DNA from: Kitasatospora sp. MBT63
GTDB taxonomy: Bacteria; Actinomycetota; Actinomycetes; Streptomycetales; Streptomycetaceae
Reading direction: 5' to 3'
NCBI RefSeq assembly: GCF_000710465.2
Contig: NZ_JAIZ01000687.1
Location: 7,711 to 61,258 of the forward strand
DNA length: 53,548 nt
The number at the start of each line of letters is the position of its first letter. Position 1 is the first letter of the stretch. The notes under the pieces are model-generated. The model ran no database searches and had not been told where the DNA came from. It saw only the letters and a list, made by a program, of their open reading frames with translations. The translations under genes were made by a program, and so were the position numbers. Positions 33,129-41,520 of the stretch are shown piece by piece.

Positions 33129-33899
33129 TGCGACACGGCTACCTGATCACCTTCTGTGCAGCCGTGCTGGCGAGGGCTCCCAGGTCGATCGTGCCCGACC
33201 ACGCGGGTCGGAGTCACTACCTCCGGGCCGCGGGTGTGTCCGGGTACGGCCGTTACCCAGCGCTGTCCGCACCTTCCGCCAGGTCGACGCCACCAGCGAC
33301 ACGAGCCCCGCCGTCGCGGTCTTCAACAGCACGATCTTCTGCGTGTACAGGGGTGCCGGAAGCGACAGGCGGCTGTGCTGGCGCAACTTCAACAGCACCA
33401 CCTGTGGCTCCGCCACGGCCTTCCCTTCAGGGGGACTTCGCTCGCGCCCGTGCTGCCCGCGTACAACGGCAAGCTCTACTGGCTGATCGACGACAGCGGT
33501 CTGCGCTGGAGCAGCTACGGCGCCGGTATGCGGAGCGCCTTCACCGAGATCGGCGGCAGCAGCCCGTACGGCCCCGGGATGGCTGCCCTCGGCAACCGGC
33601 TCTGCGTTGCGTGGCGAGGCTCGTCCAACGAGGAGCTGTACTGGAGGAGCTTTGACGGCTCCGCCTGGACTGCGCTTCAACGCTTCCCCTCGGGAGCCAC
33701 TTCCAACGCGATGGTCCTGGCCGCCCACGACGGAAAGCTCCACTGCGAGGTGCGCGAAGACGGCACCAAGGAGACGCTGCGCTGGTGCAGCTTCGACGGC
33801 ACCACCTGGTCCAGGTTCACCGCGCTCGCCGCAGCAAGCCCGACCCACCCGGGCGTGGCCTCCTACAACGGCAACCTCTACGAGGCCCACATCCAGTAG
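33129..33899 (+). pseudogene. Frameshifted secreted lectin-like beta-propeller gene
   Basis: The frame beginning MRHGYLITFCAAVLA looks like a signal peptide. In the next frame comes VDATSDTSPAVAVFNSTIFC and VYRGAGSDRRLCWRNFNSTT, and after a further shift near 33430 come PVLPAYNGKLYWLIDDSGLR, MAALGNRLCVAWRGSSNEEL, YWRSFDGSAWTALQRFPSG and VREDGTKETLRWCSFDGTTW. These are about 4.5 repeats of roughly 45 residues with the pattern 'P-x-hydrophobic-NGxLyhxxRG...LxWxxFDGxxW', as in fucose-lectin-like or tachylectin-like propellers. At the second shift a run of five G would need six to join the frames as SGGTSLAP. The protein would bind glycans outside the cell. Broken twice, unless the window contains sequencing errors. 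Confidence 0.6.
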
Positions 33900-33904
33900 A
33901 AGCT

Positions 33905-33932
33905 CCCGGGCCGGACGCGCGTCCGCCCCGGG
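33905..33932 (+). terminator. Strong hairpin after the lectin-like gene
   Basis: Nested inverted repeat CCCGGG-CC-GGACG / CGTCC-GC-CCCGGG six bases after the stop. No T-run follows, so it may be a structural 3' end rather than a classical terminator. Confidence 0.45.
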
Positions 33933-34048
33933 CGGCCACGGCCGCCCGGCGTCGCAGCCCCCCGGTCCTCGCCGATCGCGCCGGGGACCGGGGGACATGG
34001 GGTCCTCAGTCCGGGGTATTGGCCGTCCGGCCTGCTGGGGGCCTGCCG

Positions 34049-34723
34049 TCAGACGGTCGCCGACCAGGAGGGGGCGCTGGCGATGCCGCACGTGTTCTTG
34101 CCGCGAGCGATCTTGCCGAAGCCATCTTTGCCCCACGAGGTGCCCCAGCTGTTCTTGACGATCCAGTAGTCCACGCCGCCTTGGGTCCCGTAGCCGACGA
34201 TGGAGACGACGTGGTCGATCGTCCTCGGGCAGCTCGGGTTGTCGAGGATGCCTTCGCCGCTGAAGGACCGGAAGTCGGAGTTCTCGCCCGCGATGCTCAC
34301 GACGACGGGGCCCTGGGAGACGGCGGCCTTGATGGCGTTCTCGTCACCGGCGGGGATCTGGGTCCAGTGGACCTTGCGCGGCCCGGGCGGGTTCTCCGGG
34401 CGAAGCAGGGAGGCCAGGGTGCAGGGGAGGGTGTTGCGGCCGGGGGTGAGATGGTCGGGCTCGTCCTCGGGTGCGTACACGTAGTTGTGGTGCTGGCCCG
34501 TCGCGATCTCGACGGCGCTCTCCACGACGGCGGCGGTGGCGTATCCCTCGCTGTCCGGGCACAGGCCTTCGTCGCGGACGGGTTGCACGGCTCCCCGAGC
34601 GCGCCAGTCGAGGGAGTCGGGGAGATCGTCGGCGTGCGCCGGCGTCAGCCCGGCGGGCGCGGTGGTGAGTGCGGCAACGGTGAGCGCGGCCGCGGTGAGG
34701 GCGAGCAGGGAACGACGGGCAAT
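34049..34723 (-). CDS. Secreted papain-family (C1A) protease homologue, ATT start and Ser for catalytic Cys
   Basis: The frame codes for a signal peptide (RRSLLALTAAALTVAAL...APAGLTPAHA) and a mature C1A-like domain of about 195 residues: LPDSLDWRARGAVQPVRDEG, then CPDSEGYATAAVVES where papains have CGSCWAFS, IDHVVSIVGYGTQGGVDYWI (His) and VKNSWGTSWGKDGFGKIARG (Asn). The catalytic Cys thus aligns with Ser. The frame has no ATG, GTG or TTG before the signal peptide: AGGAG is followed after 5 nt by ATT GCC CGT CGT, so translation would start at ATT. The first conventional start (ATG at 34588) would remove the signal peptide. Family certain; activity and expression doubtful, perhaps a decaying gene or a pseudoprotease. 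Confidence 0.75.
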   Translation of the reverse strand: MARRSLLALTAAALTVAALTTAPAGLTPAHADDLPDSLDWRARGAVQPVRDEGLCPDSEGYATAAVVESAVEIATGQHHNYVYAPEDEPDHLTPGRNTLPCTLASLLRPENPPGPRKVHWTQIPAGDENAIKAAVSQGPVVVSIAGENSDFRSFSGEGILDNPSCPRTIDHVVSIVGYGTQGGVDYWIVKNSWGTSWGKDGFGKIARGKNTCGIASAPSWSATV

Positions 34724-35717
34724 GACGGCTCCTGGGTCGTGCGGACGGTGAGGTGCACAGCGCCGCCGTCGGCGCCTTGCCGAGCGTGATCAGTCCCCGC
34801 GGGCCGACGTGACCATGCCGATTGCCGGCCGCGGTCAGCCTGCTGCGCGCATCGGGCCGGCCGGCCGGGCCATCGGCACCGCCCCGCCGGGACGGCCCTA
34901 CCAGGTCAGGTGGTGCCACCATCGCCGGGCGGGTGAGCACGAGCAGGTGCCGGCGTCGGTGGCGACGCGGTTGGTCGACCGGGAGCCATGGCGTCGGGGC
35001 CAGCTCCCCGGCCCGTCGGGCACTGATTCCGTTGCCCACCGGGCGCGTGCCGGTGCAGACACCGGAACGCCTTGACCGGCTGACGCTCCGTCCAGTGGGT
35101 GCTGTCGGCCGGTCCGCCGCCGCGGCCGGCCCGGTGCAGCCATGCCGTTGTTCATCCTTGACCTCCGGCGGGGCGGGTGGTGGCGCGAGTGCTGCAGGGC
35201 GCCGGCCGCGGGTGCCCAGTGCCAGAGGGTGTTCCAGTCCTGGTCCGCGGTCCGGTGTCCATGTCCGCGCTGGACAGCAGGCCGATCAGGAAGAGGACCA
35301 CCACGGTCACCGAGTGCTGGTTCACACCGTTCGGCTGACGCGTGCACCCTGCCCGGGGCTCCGGAGCCCCCCACCAAGGGGCATGGTCACGGCCACGCGC
35401 GACCCGGCCACCTCGACGCCTGACGGCTGCGATCGGAGCAGGGTGCGGCGCCCCGGGTAAGGCCGGGCGTCCGGCTGCCGGCGGCGCCGGCTCCGGTGGG
35501 CACCGTGCGGGCGGGCCCGGGCGTCCGGTCCTGGTGGATGGTACGGTCCGGCTCGCCACGCCGAGGTGTTGTCGCCGATTCCGGCGGCGATCCGGGCAGC
35601 AGTCCGCGCCGCCGGTGCGGCGGTGACCTGACGGGAGCTGTCCGGCCGTGTCTCTGCCACCTTCCGTGGCTGTCGGATACGGGCCATGTCGTGTCCGATG
35701 AAGAACCGGGAGACGCG
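34724..35717. other. Nearly 1-kb gene-free, decayed stretch
   Basis: No frame on either strand reads as a gene. Isolated natural-looking bits occur on the minus strand, such as VNQHSVTVVVLFLIGLLSS near 35320, which resembles a membrane segment, and PARRWWHHLTW near 34905. They may be relics of membrane-protein genes. No repeats, RNA genes or mobile-element genes were identified. Confidence 0.4.
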
Positions 35718-36800
35718 CTACCGGCGGACCGCCGAGATCAGTCCGCCGGGCCGCTCCTCGCGCTGCGACGGGGTGCTGATCGGGCGGCCGTAGGCGGAGG
35801 CGCACTCGCGCAGGGTGTGGCTGCTGGCCTCCCAGCCGTGCCCGGCCAGCCAGTCCACCGGGTCGTCGGGCATCTCCGAAACCCACATGGACGCAGCCGA
35901 ACCCTGCACGGCGTCCGCGCCGAAGCGCTCGATCACGCCGCGCGAGCCCAAGCTCAGCCCCATCCGGCTGCCTGCCGCCGACTGGGCGCCGATCCGAGCC
36001 AGCAGCAGCTCCACCGCGTCCTCGGGTAGATAGATGAGCAGTCCCTCGGCGATCCACACGGTCGGCACCGCCGGGTCGTGGCCTGCGGCGGCCAAGGCGG
36101 CCGGCCAGTCCTCACGCAGATCGACCGCGACGGTGATCCGCTCGCAGCGTGCGACGGCCCGCTCCTGGCGCAGCACCGAAGCCTTGAAGTCCAGGGGCGC
36201 GGCGGTGTCGACCTCGAAGAGCCGGGTGCCCTCGGGCCAGTCCATCCGGAAGGCCCGGCTGTCCATGCCGGCGCCGAGCAGGACGACCTGCCGTACCCCG
36301 GATGCGGAGGCCTGCTGCAGCAGGTCGTCGAGGAACTTCGTCCTGATGACGATGGAGAACGACACGGCCAGCCGGCGGCGTCGCGCGGCCTCGTCATCGG
36401 GCAGCGGCGGCGAGGTGGGCCACAGGCCGCCGGCGGCGCGGTCTTCCGCGCTTACCGGTACGCGGCCTCCGAGATCCCCTGGCTGTGAGGAGCCGGGGTG
36501 CCGCCGGCCAGCGGCAGGGAGCGGGTGTCGGCGGCCTGGGAGGTGCCGGAGCCGAGCGGCGGTTTGAGGGCCGTGGCGGTGTACTGCGGGATGTCGATTG
36601 ACTGGGCGGAGCGGACCCGGTGCCGGTGCTGGTGGGTGGGTGATGGTGGTGATGATCAGTTCGTCCGCGCCGGTGGCGTCCCGGAGCGTCTCCAGTTGGT
36701 CGGCGACCTGCTGTGGTGAGCCGACGAACTGGGTTTCGGTGCGGTCCGCGACCAGCGTCCGGTCGCTCCAGGCGTGGGCACGGGCCTCGTCGAACTTCAC
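35718..36800 (-). CDS. Fusion ORF: LLM-monooxygenase fragment joined to a truncated SAM methyltransferase
   Basis: A GTG overlapping the stop of the upstream monooxygenase as GTGA opens a 360-residue frame. Residues 1-55 are the C-terminal piece of a luciferase-like oxidoreductase (TQFVGSPQQVADQLETLRDA, TGADELIITTITH). About 65 Pro/Arg-rich residues follow that look out of frame; in the neighbouring frame the sequence goes on as HRVRSAQSIDIPQYTATALK and ends in AAYR-stop at 36452. The rest is a TIGR00027-type methyltransferase lacking its first 40-60 residues: RTKFLDDLLQQASASGVRQV, VLLGAGMDSRAFRMDWPEGT (SAM-binding), RLFEVDTAAPLDFKASVLR and VWIAEGLLIYLPEDAVELLL. The methyltransferase has no good start of its own. 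Probably a deletion product; both halves may be inactive. Confidence 0.6.
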   Translation of the reverse strand: MKFDEARAHAWSDRTLVADRTETQFVGSPQQVADQLETLRDATGADELIITTITHPPAPAPGPLRPVNRHPAVHRHGPQTAARLRHLPGRRHPLPAAGRRHPGSSQPGDLGGRVPVSAEDRAAGGLWPTSPPLPDDEAARRRRLAVSFSIVIRTKFLDDLLQQASASGVRQVVLLGAGMDSRAFRMDWPEGTRLFEVDTAAPLDFKASVLRQERAVARCERITVAVDLREDWPAALAAAGHDPAVPTVWIAEGLLIYLPEDAVELLLARIGAQSAAGSRMGLSLGSRGVIERFGADAVQGSAASMWVSEMPDDPVDWLAGHGWEASSHTLRECASAYGRPISTPSQREERPGGLISAVRR

Positions 36801-38173
36801 GACGCCTCCGCCGCGTGGGTCCGGGCCGGGCGCGCTTCGCCGAGCCCGAGGTGGTCGCGCAGCGTGTCGCCCTCGTACTCGGTGCGGAACACGCCCCGCT
36901 CCTGGAGCAGCGGAACGACGGTGTCGGCGAACTCGTCCAGCCCGCCCGGAGTCAGGTGCGGTGCGAGGATGAACCCGTCGCTGCCGTCGGACTGCACGAA
37001 CTCGTTCAGCGCGGCGGCGACGTGCGCCGGGGTGCCGATGAAGGACTGCCGGCCGGTCACCTCGATGACCAGCTCCCGGATCGAGAGGTGCTTGGCCTCG
37101 GCCAGGGCGCGCCACTGCGCGGCGACGGCCAGTGGGTCGCGGTGCAGCCGCACCGAGGCGCGGCCGCGGGCGACGGTGTGCTCACCGAGGAGCGGATCCA
37201 CCGCCGGCAGCGGCCCGTCGGGGTCGTAGGCGCTGAGGTCGCGGTTCCACAGCTGCTCCAGTAGCTTGATCGCGCTCCGGCCGCTGACCTGCTGATGACA
37301 GATCAGATCCGCCTTCTCCTGAGCCTCGGCGTCGGTGTCGCCCAGGACGAAGGTGACGGCGGGCAGGATCTTCAGCTCGTCGGGGGAACGGCCGTAGCGG
37401 GCCAGCCGCCGCTTGACGTCGGCGTAGAAGGCCTGGCCGGCCTCCAGGGTGCCGTGCCGGCTGAAGATGGCGTCGGCGGCCGAGGCGGCGAACTCGCGGC
37501 CCTCCTCGGAGTCGCCCGCCTGGAAGATCACCGGGCGGCCCTGCGGGCTGCGCGGGACGTTGAACTGCCCGGTGATGTCGAACTGGCTTACATGGTGGTC
37601 GAATTGCCCTGCTGTCGGCTTGCTGAGGAAGATGCCGGACTCCTTGTCCGCCACGATCTCGTCGCCCTGCCAGGAGTCGAACAGCTCCCAGGTCGCGGCC
37701 AGGAACTGCTTGGCGCGCTCGTAGCGGTCCCGCTCCGCCAGGAACCCGCCGCGCCGGAAGTTCTGGCCGGTGAACTCGTCCCAGGAGGTGACGACGTTCC
37801 AGGCCGCGCGCCCGGCCGACAGGTGGTCAAGCGAGGCGAACTGCCGGGCGACTTCGTAGGGTTCGTTGAAGGTTGAGTTGATGGTTCCGGCGAGGCCGAG
37901 CCGGTCGGTGACGGCGGCCAACGCGGTCAGCACGGTGAACGTGTCCGGCCGTCCAACGACGTCCAGGTCGTAGATCTCCCCGCTCTGCTCACGCAGGCGC
38001 AGCCCTTCGGCGAGGAAGAGGAAGTCGAACTTCGCACGCTCGGCCGTGCGGGCGAGGTGGACGAAGGAGCTGAAGTCGATCTGGCTGCCGGCGGCCGGGT
38101 CACTCCACACGGTGGTGTTGTTCACGCCCGGGAAGTGCGCGGCGAGGTGGATCTGCTTGACGGGCTTGCTCAT
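36797..38173 (-). CDS. FMN-dependent LLM monooxygenase, NtaA/SnaA/DszA type
   Basis: 458 residues. NtaA-family signature: HLAAHFPGVNNTTVWSDPAA, AERAKFDFLFLAEGLRLREQ, GLAGTINSTFNEPYEVARQF, SLDHLSAGRAAWNVVTSWDE, NFRRGGFLAERDRYERAKQF and VIFQAGDSEEGREFAASAAD. These enzymes use reduced FMN and oxygen to open C-N or C-S bonds in sulfonates, sulfones or chelators. Here, next to another LLM enzyme, cysteine dioxygenase, rhodanese and leader peptides, organosulfur use is the likely job. It lies 19 nt after the other LLM gene and its stop overlaps the fusion ORF. Start chosen at MSKPVKQIHL; the longer frame overlaps the neighbour. Substrate not predictable. Confidence 0.9.
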   Translation of the reverse strand: MSKPVKQIHLAAHFPGVNNTTVWSDPAAGSQIDFSSFVHLARTAERAKFDFLFLAEGLRLREQSGEIYDLDVVGRPDTFTVLTALAAVTDRLGLAGTINSTFNEPYEVARQFASLDHLSAGRAAWNVVTSWDEFTGQNFRRGGFLAERDRYERAKQFLAATWELFDSWQGDEIVADKESGIFLSKPTAGQFDHHVSQFDITGQFNVPRSPQGRPVIFQAGDSEEGREFAASAADAIFSRHGTLEAGQAFYADVKRRLARYGRSPDELKILPAVTFVLGDTDAEAQEKADLICHQQVSGRSAIKLLEQLWNRDLSAYDPDGPLPAVDPLLGEHTVARGRASVRLHRDPLAVAAQWRALAEAKHLSIRELVIEVTGRQSFIGTPAHVAAALNEFVQSDGSDGFILAPHLTPGGLDEFADTVVPLLQERGVFRTEYEGDTLRDHLGLGEARPARTHAAEAS

Positions 38174-38192
38174 GGGTCGTGCGGTCCTTCCG

Positions 38193-39398
38193 TCAGATCG
38201 CGGCGTAGCGGTTGGCGGGGCGCGGCAGGCCGAGCAGTCCGCGCAGGGAGCGCGCCTCGTACCCGGTGCGGAAGGCGCCGCGGCGCTGCAACTCGGGTAC
38301 CAGGCGGCGGGTGACCTGTTCCAGGTCGTACGGGAGGGCGGCCGGCCGCAATCGGAATCCCGTGAGTCCGGCCTGCTGCAACTCCTGCAGGAGGTCGGCA
38401 AGTTCCACCGATGTCCCGGTGAAGACGAATGCGTCGCTGGTGTACTCGAAGCCGGCGAGCTCGTCGAGGCGGGCCTTGCGGTCGGCAGCGGCGCCGGGGG
38501 CGTCGTCGAGGAAGACCACCAGATCGCCGAAGACGTGCACAGTCTCGTCGGTTCGGCCTGCCGCGGCCTGGGCGTCGCGGATCTCGGAGACGATCGCCCG
38601 GGCCTGCCCGGCGTCGTGCGGGGTGACGAAGCCGAGGTCGGCCGAGCTGCCGACCAGCCGGAAGGGCTCGCCCCGGTGCGCCAGCGCGGCGACCACGGGC
38701 TGGCCCTGCGGCGGACGCGGGGTGATCGACGGTCCCCGCACGCTGAACCTGCTGCCCTCGAAGTCGATGTAGTGCAGCTTGGCGCGATCGACGAAGCGGC
38801 CGCTGGCGGCGTCACGGATCTCGGCGTCGTCCTCCCAGCTGTCCCAGAGCCGTCGCAGGACCTCGGCGTAGTCGCCGGCCTCGGCGAACAGGTCGCGGAG
38901 CAGTTCCCGCCCCGCCGGTGAGTCGAGGTCCTCGAGCCGCAACGGTGGCAGCGAACGGCGTCCGAAGTGCGCGGCCTCGTCGGCGCGGCCGGAGACCCTG
39001 ACCTGGACCCCGGCGCGTCCGGTGCTCACGTGGTCGAGGGTGGCGATCGCCTTGGAGAGATGGAAAGGCTCGGTGTGGGTGACCACCGCGACCGGGACCA
39101 GTCCGATGTGCCGGGTCAGCGGCGCGACCCGGGCGGCGACGAGGACCGCGTCCAGCCGGCCGCGCACCTGGTCGGTCCGTCCGTCCGGCTCGAAGGGACG
39201 GGCGGACTGCAGGCCCAGGGAGTCCTCGATGGTGACCAGGTCCAGCAGGCCCCGCTCGGCCTCGGAGACCAGATCGGCCCAGTACCGCGCGGTGAACAAT
39301 TCGTCGGGCCGGGCCTCGGGCTCGCGCCAGGCCGCGGGATGCCAGCCGGCGCCGTCCAGGGCGACGGCCAGATGAAGGGCTGAATGGGCGGCAGGCAT
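38193..39398 (-). CDS. LLM-class flavin-dependent oxidoreductase
   Basis: 401 residues. Luciferase-like TIM-barrel pattern: SALHLAVALDGAGWHPAAWR, ERGLLDLVTIEDSLGLQS, IGLVPVAVVTHTEPFHLSKA, IATLDHVSTGRAGVQVRVSG, DYAEVLRRLWDSWEDDAEIR and PRPPQGQPVVAALAHRGEPF. The C-terminal ending (RRGAFRTGYEARSLRGLLGL) is similar to that of the next gene (ERGVFRTEYEGDTLRDHLGL), so they are a related pair, possibly two subunits or two enzymes of one pathway. It is the first structural gene behind the leader ORF at 39532-39717. Start chosen at MPAAHSALHL; a longer frame to 39458 is possible. Confidence 0.88.
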   Translation of the reverse strand: MPAAHSALHLAVALDGAGWHPAAWREPEARPDELFTARYWADLVSEAERGLLDLVTIEDSLGLQSARPFEPDGRTDQVRGRLDAVLVAARVAPLTRHIGLVPVAVVTHTEPFHLSKAIATLDHVSTGRAGVQVRVSGRADEAAHFGRRSLPPLRLEDLDSPAGRELLRDLFAEAGDYAEVLRRLWDSWEDDAEIRDAASGRFVDRAKLHYIDFEGSRFSVRGPSITPRPPQGQPVVAALAHRGEPFRLVGSSADLGFVTPHDAGQARAIVSEIRDAQAAAGRTDETVHVFGDLVVFLDDAPGAAADRKARLDELAGFEYTSDAFVFTGTSVELADLLQELQQAGLTGFRLRPAALPYDLEQVTRRLVPELQRRGAFRTGYEARSLRGLLGLPRPANRYAAI

Positions 39399-39531
39399 GG
39401 GTGTACCACCGCTTCCTTCGGATGGGTGTCTCGGCTGGGACGACGCGGCACGCGGCACGCCGAACGGCGGCGCCTGCGGTAACGGGACCGGGGCGGTTCG
39501 GTGTTCTGGTTCGAGGTCCGGCGAGAGCGGG

Positions 39532-39717
39532 CTAGGCGGCGCTGCGCGGCGCGCAGGCGAGCCGCTCGGGGGCGTTCGCGTTCGCCGGACACAGCGCGGT
39601 GGCGACGCGCTGCAGATCGATGTGGCGACGGGAGTACGTGGTGGCGACCCGGCACCGGGCCTTCACCGTGACGACCTTCAGGGTGAGTGCCGCAGACCGC
39701 TTGAGGGTGTCCCGCAC
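39532..39717 (-). CDS. Leader peptide ORF with RRHIDL core before the LLM operon
   Basis: 61 codons from a GTG 8 nt behind GGAGG; an inner GTG at 39666 would give 44. The core is TYSRRHIDLQRVATALCP, the hallmark of actinobacterial leader peptides found before sulfur genes (R-R-H-[IV]-D-L-x-R-V...C), followed by a tail ANANAPERLACAPRSAA with a second Cys. It ends 133 nt before the LLM gene. By analogy, ribosome stalling at the Cys codons when Cys-tRNA is scarce would switch on the operon. Unlike the other leaders here it has a ribosome site and no visible -35/-10 at leaderless distance. Confidence 0.7.
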   Translation of the reverse strand: MRDTLKRSAALTLKVVTVKARCRVATTYSRRHIDLQRVATALCPANANAPERLACAPRSAA

Positions 39718-39907
39718 TGTCGTCACCTCCGTCCCGATCGGCCGCACCGGCTCGAACTCGCGCTTGCGGCGCCGTCTTCGGCTCCGCCGGGTCGTCACCT
39801 GGAGCACCCCTCCCACGCGGCGAGGTGCCCCAGGTGATCGACGCCTTCTTCGACCTCGCCGACACGATCACCGCCGTACGTAGCCTGATCCGGCAGGCAT
39901 GGACGGC

Positions 39908-40384
39908 TCACCGCTGGGGCGAACGCCCGCGATCGGAGGGCGCGGGAGCGTGCGGGGACAGGTGCGGAGCCGGTACGGACGGCTCCGCACCCGGCGGCGT
40001 GACGGGCAGTCCGGCGGCCGCCCAGGCCTGGAAGCCGCCGATCACGTCGGTGGTGCGCCGCAGCCCCAGCTGCTGCAGGGACACCGCGGCGAAGGAAGAG
40101 GCGTAGCCCTCGTTGCACAGCACGATCACCCGTAGGTCGTGATGGACGGCCTCCGGCAGCCGGTAGGGGCACTGCGGGTCCAGGCGCCACTCAAGTTCAT
40201 TGCGCTCCACGACGACGGCTCCCGGGATGCACCCGTCGCGGTCGCGCAGGGCGCCGTACCGGGTGTCCACCAGCAGCGCCCCCTCTTCCTGTGCGGCAGC
40301 AGCGGCCTGGTGGGGCGTCAGGCGATCCAGCCGGTCTCGGGCTTCGGTCAGCAGCTGTTCGACGCTCTTGAAGTGTCCGGTCAT
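39908..40384 (-). CDS. Rhodanese-like sulfurtransferase
   Basis: 158 residues. Single rhodanese domain: LTPHQAAAAAQEEGALLVDT and RDGCIPGAVVVERNELEWRL, active-site loop VIVLCNEGYASSFAA with Cys90, then GLRRTTDVIGGFQAWAAAGL. The Pro-rich tail of about 25 residues is disordered. The gene starts 2 nt after the stop of the cysteine dioxygenase gene, so the two form one unit: dioxygenase makes cysteine sulfinate, and the rhodanese moves sulfane sulfur. This arrangement is common in streptomycetes. High confidence in fold; acceptor unknown. Confidence 0.92.
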   Translation of the reverse strand: MTGHFKSVEQLLTEARDRLDRLTPHQAAAAAQEEGALLVDTRYGALRDRDGCIPGAVVVERNELEWRLDPQCPYRLPEAVHHDLRVIVLCNEGYASSFAAVSLQQLGLRRTTDVIGGFQAWAAAGLPVTPPGAEPSVPAPHLSPHAPAPSDRGRSPQR

Positions 40385-40386
40385 GA

Positions 40387-40941
40387 TCACCACTCCTGCG
40401 ACTGCTCGATCTTCGACAGCCGCAGGATGCGGCCGTCCCGGGTGTAGCGACGCATCAGCGGAAGCGGCGGATAGTAGACATGGACGGACACCGCGCACTC
40501 CGTCCGGGAGGGATTGACCACCTGGTGGACGTGGTGCGGGCCGAAGGCGCGGCCCCGGCCCGCGAAGAGATCGCGGCTGCGGTCCACTCCGTCGGCCAGT
40601 TCCAGAACGCGCCAGCCCTCGGTGGGCAGCTCCACAGCGATCGAGCTCTCGCGCAGCAGCCCGGAGGCCGTGGCGAAGGCGCCGTAGGAGCCGCCGTGGT
40701 CGTGCCAGCCGGTCTCGGCCCCCGGAGGCCACCCGATCACCCAGGCCTCGCCGCCGCCGGGCGCGGGCAGTGAGATCCAGCTGCGTGCGTCGGCACGGCG
40801 GGGCAGCCGGGCCAGGATGCCGGGGTCACCTGCGGTCCGGTGGGCGAAATCGAGCAGCTCGCCCAGTGCGGGGCCGCCGTCTTCGGCGGGGATGATCCCT
40901 GGGGAGGGGGTGGATACGGCATTGCCGGTGGTTCGGAACAA
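40387..40941 (-). CDS. Cysteine dioxygenase family protein
   Basis: 184 residues, cupin fold. Iron ligands: His80 and His82 in GWHDHGGSYGAFATASG, and His139 in GPHHVHQVVNPS; Tyr156/157 in SVHVYYPPLPLMRRY provides the active-site Tyr. The position of the mammalian crosslink Cys93 is Gly, as usual in bacterial enzymes. The reaction is oxidation of L-cysteine to cysteine sulfinate with O2. It is coupled to the rhodanese gene and preceded by a Cys-tailed leader ORF 182 nt upstream, which suggests control by cysteine. Other thiol substrates, such as mercaptopropionate, cannot be excluded. Confidence 0.9.
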   Translation of the reverse strand: MFRTTGNAVSTPSPGIIPAEDGGPALGELLDFAHRTAGDPGILARLPRRADARSWISLPAPGGGEAWVIGWPPGAETGWHDHGGSYGAFATASGLLRESSIAVELPTEGWRVLELADGVDRSRDLFAGRGRAFGPHHVHQVVNPSRTECAVSVHVYYPPLPLMRRYTRDGRILRLSKIEQSQEW

Positions 40942-41123
40942 GGGGAAACCGTCCTGCGTGTGGGGCGCCCTCTCGAACGGGCTGCGGATGGCGAGCGGTC
41001 CGAAGCCGACTGATCACGCACAGGAGGCTGTGCACAGGCGCAGGGCGCGGCATGGCTGCCGGGAGATGGCCGCAGGGAGCGCGACGGCATGCGCCGCGCG
41101 GGGCCCGGGGAGCTGCGCTCTGA

Positions 41124-41213
41124 TCAGGCGGCGGGGCGACAACACAGGCAGCCGGCGTACCGGACGGTGTCCAGGTGCGTGCGCCGGAAGAGCCTGAGGT
41201 CGAGGTGTCCCAC
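41124..41213 (-). CDS. Predicted leaderless Cys-tailed leader peptide ORF before cysteine dioxygenase
   Basis: 29 codons from GTG. Core: LFRRTHLDTVRYAGCLCC near the C-terminus, followed by RPAA and a stop. It keeps the R-x-H-[LIV]-D...R layout and adds three Cys codons close together (CLCC). The GTG stands 7 nt behind a -10-like element, so the transcript is predicted to begin at the start codon. It precedes the dioxygenase-rhodanese unit on the same strand. Confidence 0.7.
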   Translation of the reverse strand: MGHLDLRLFRRTHLDTVRYAGCLCCRPAA

Positions 41214-41220
41214 GTTCGGC

Positions 41221-41249
41221 AGTGAACCAGGAGCCGGCGGCATGGTCAA
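41221..41249 (-). promoter_or_regulatory. Predicted promoter of the dioxygenase leader
   Basis: On the minus strand TTGACC (-35) is followed after 17 nt by TTCACT (-10-like) and, 7 nt later, by the GTG of the leader ORF. The -10 is weak on its own, but spacing and arrangement equal those of the other leader promoters in the window. Confidence 0.5.
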
Positions 41250-41520
41250 GCAGGGCGCGTCAGGCGGCAGCACCGGCTGATTCGCGATACACCGACTGGG
41301 AGCGGCCCCTGGACGAGGACCGTCCGCGTGATCGCAGTCGCGGGTCGGTGGGTGGCTTCCCCGGGCGTCGTGTGGTCCCGGAAGTCAGCCCCGGGCGGGC
41401 GGCGCGAAAATAGCCACGGGCCACCGATCGCCACCGGCGCCCATCCACCGCAATGCGGCGCCACAAGCTTTCAACACCCTTTCCCACCAAGCGAGATGGT
41501 TTTGAGCGTCGAAAATGGAT

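Noticed and set aside
34822..35460. 212-codon plus-strand ORF
   Set aside because: Arg/Pro/Gly-rich random-looking translation, no ribosome site, no domain pattern.
39825..40106. Plus-strand ORF starting MPQVIDAFFDLADTITAVRS
   Set aside because: Only the first 25 residues look natural, the remainder is antisense to the rhodanese gene, and no ribosome site is convincing.
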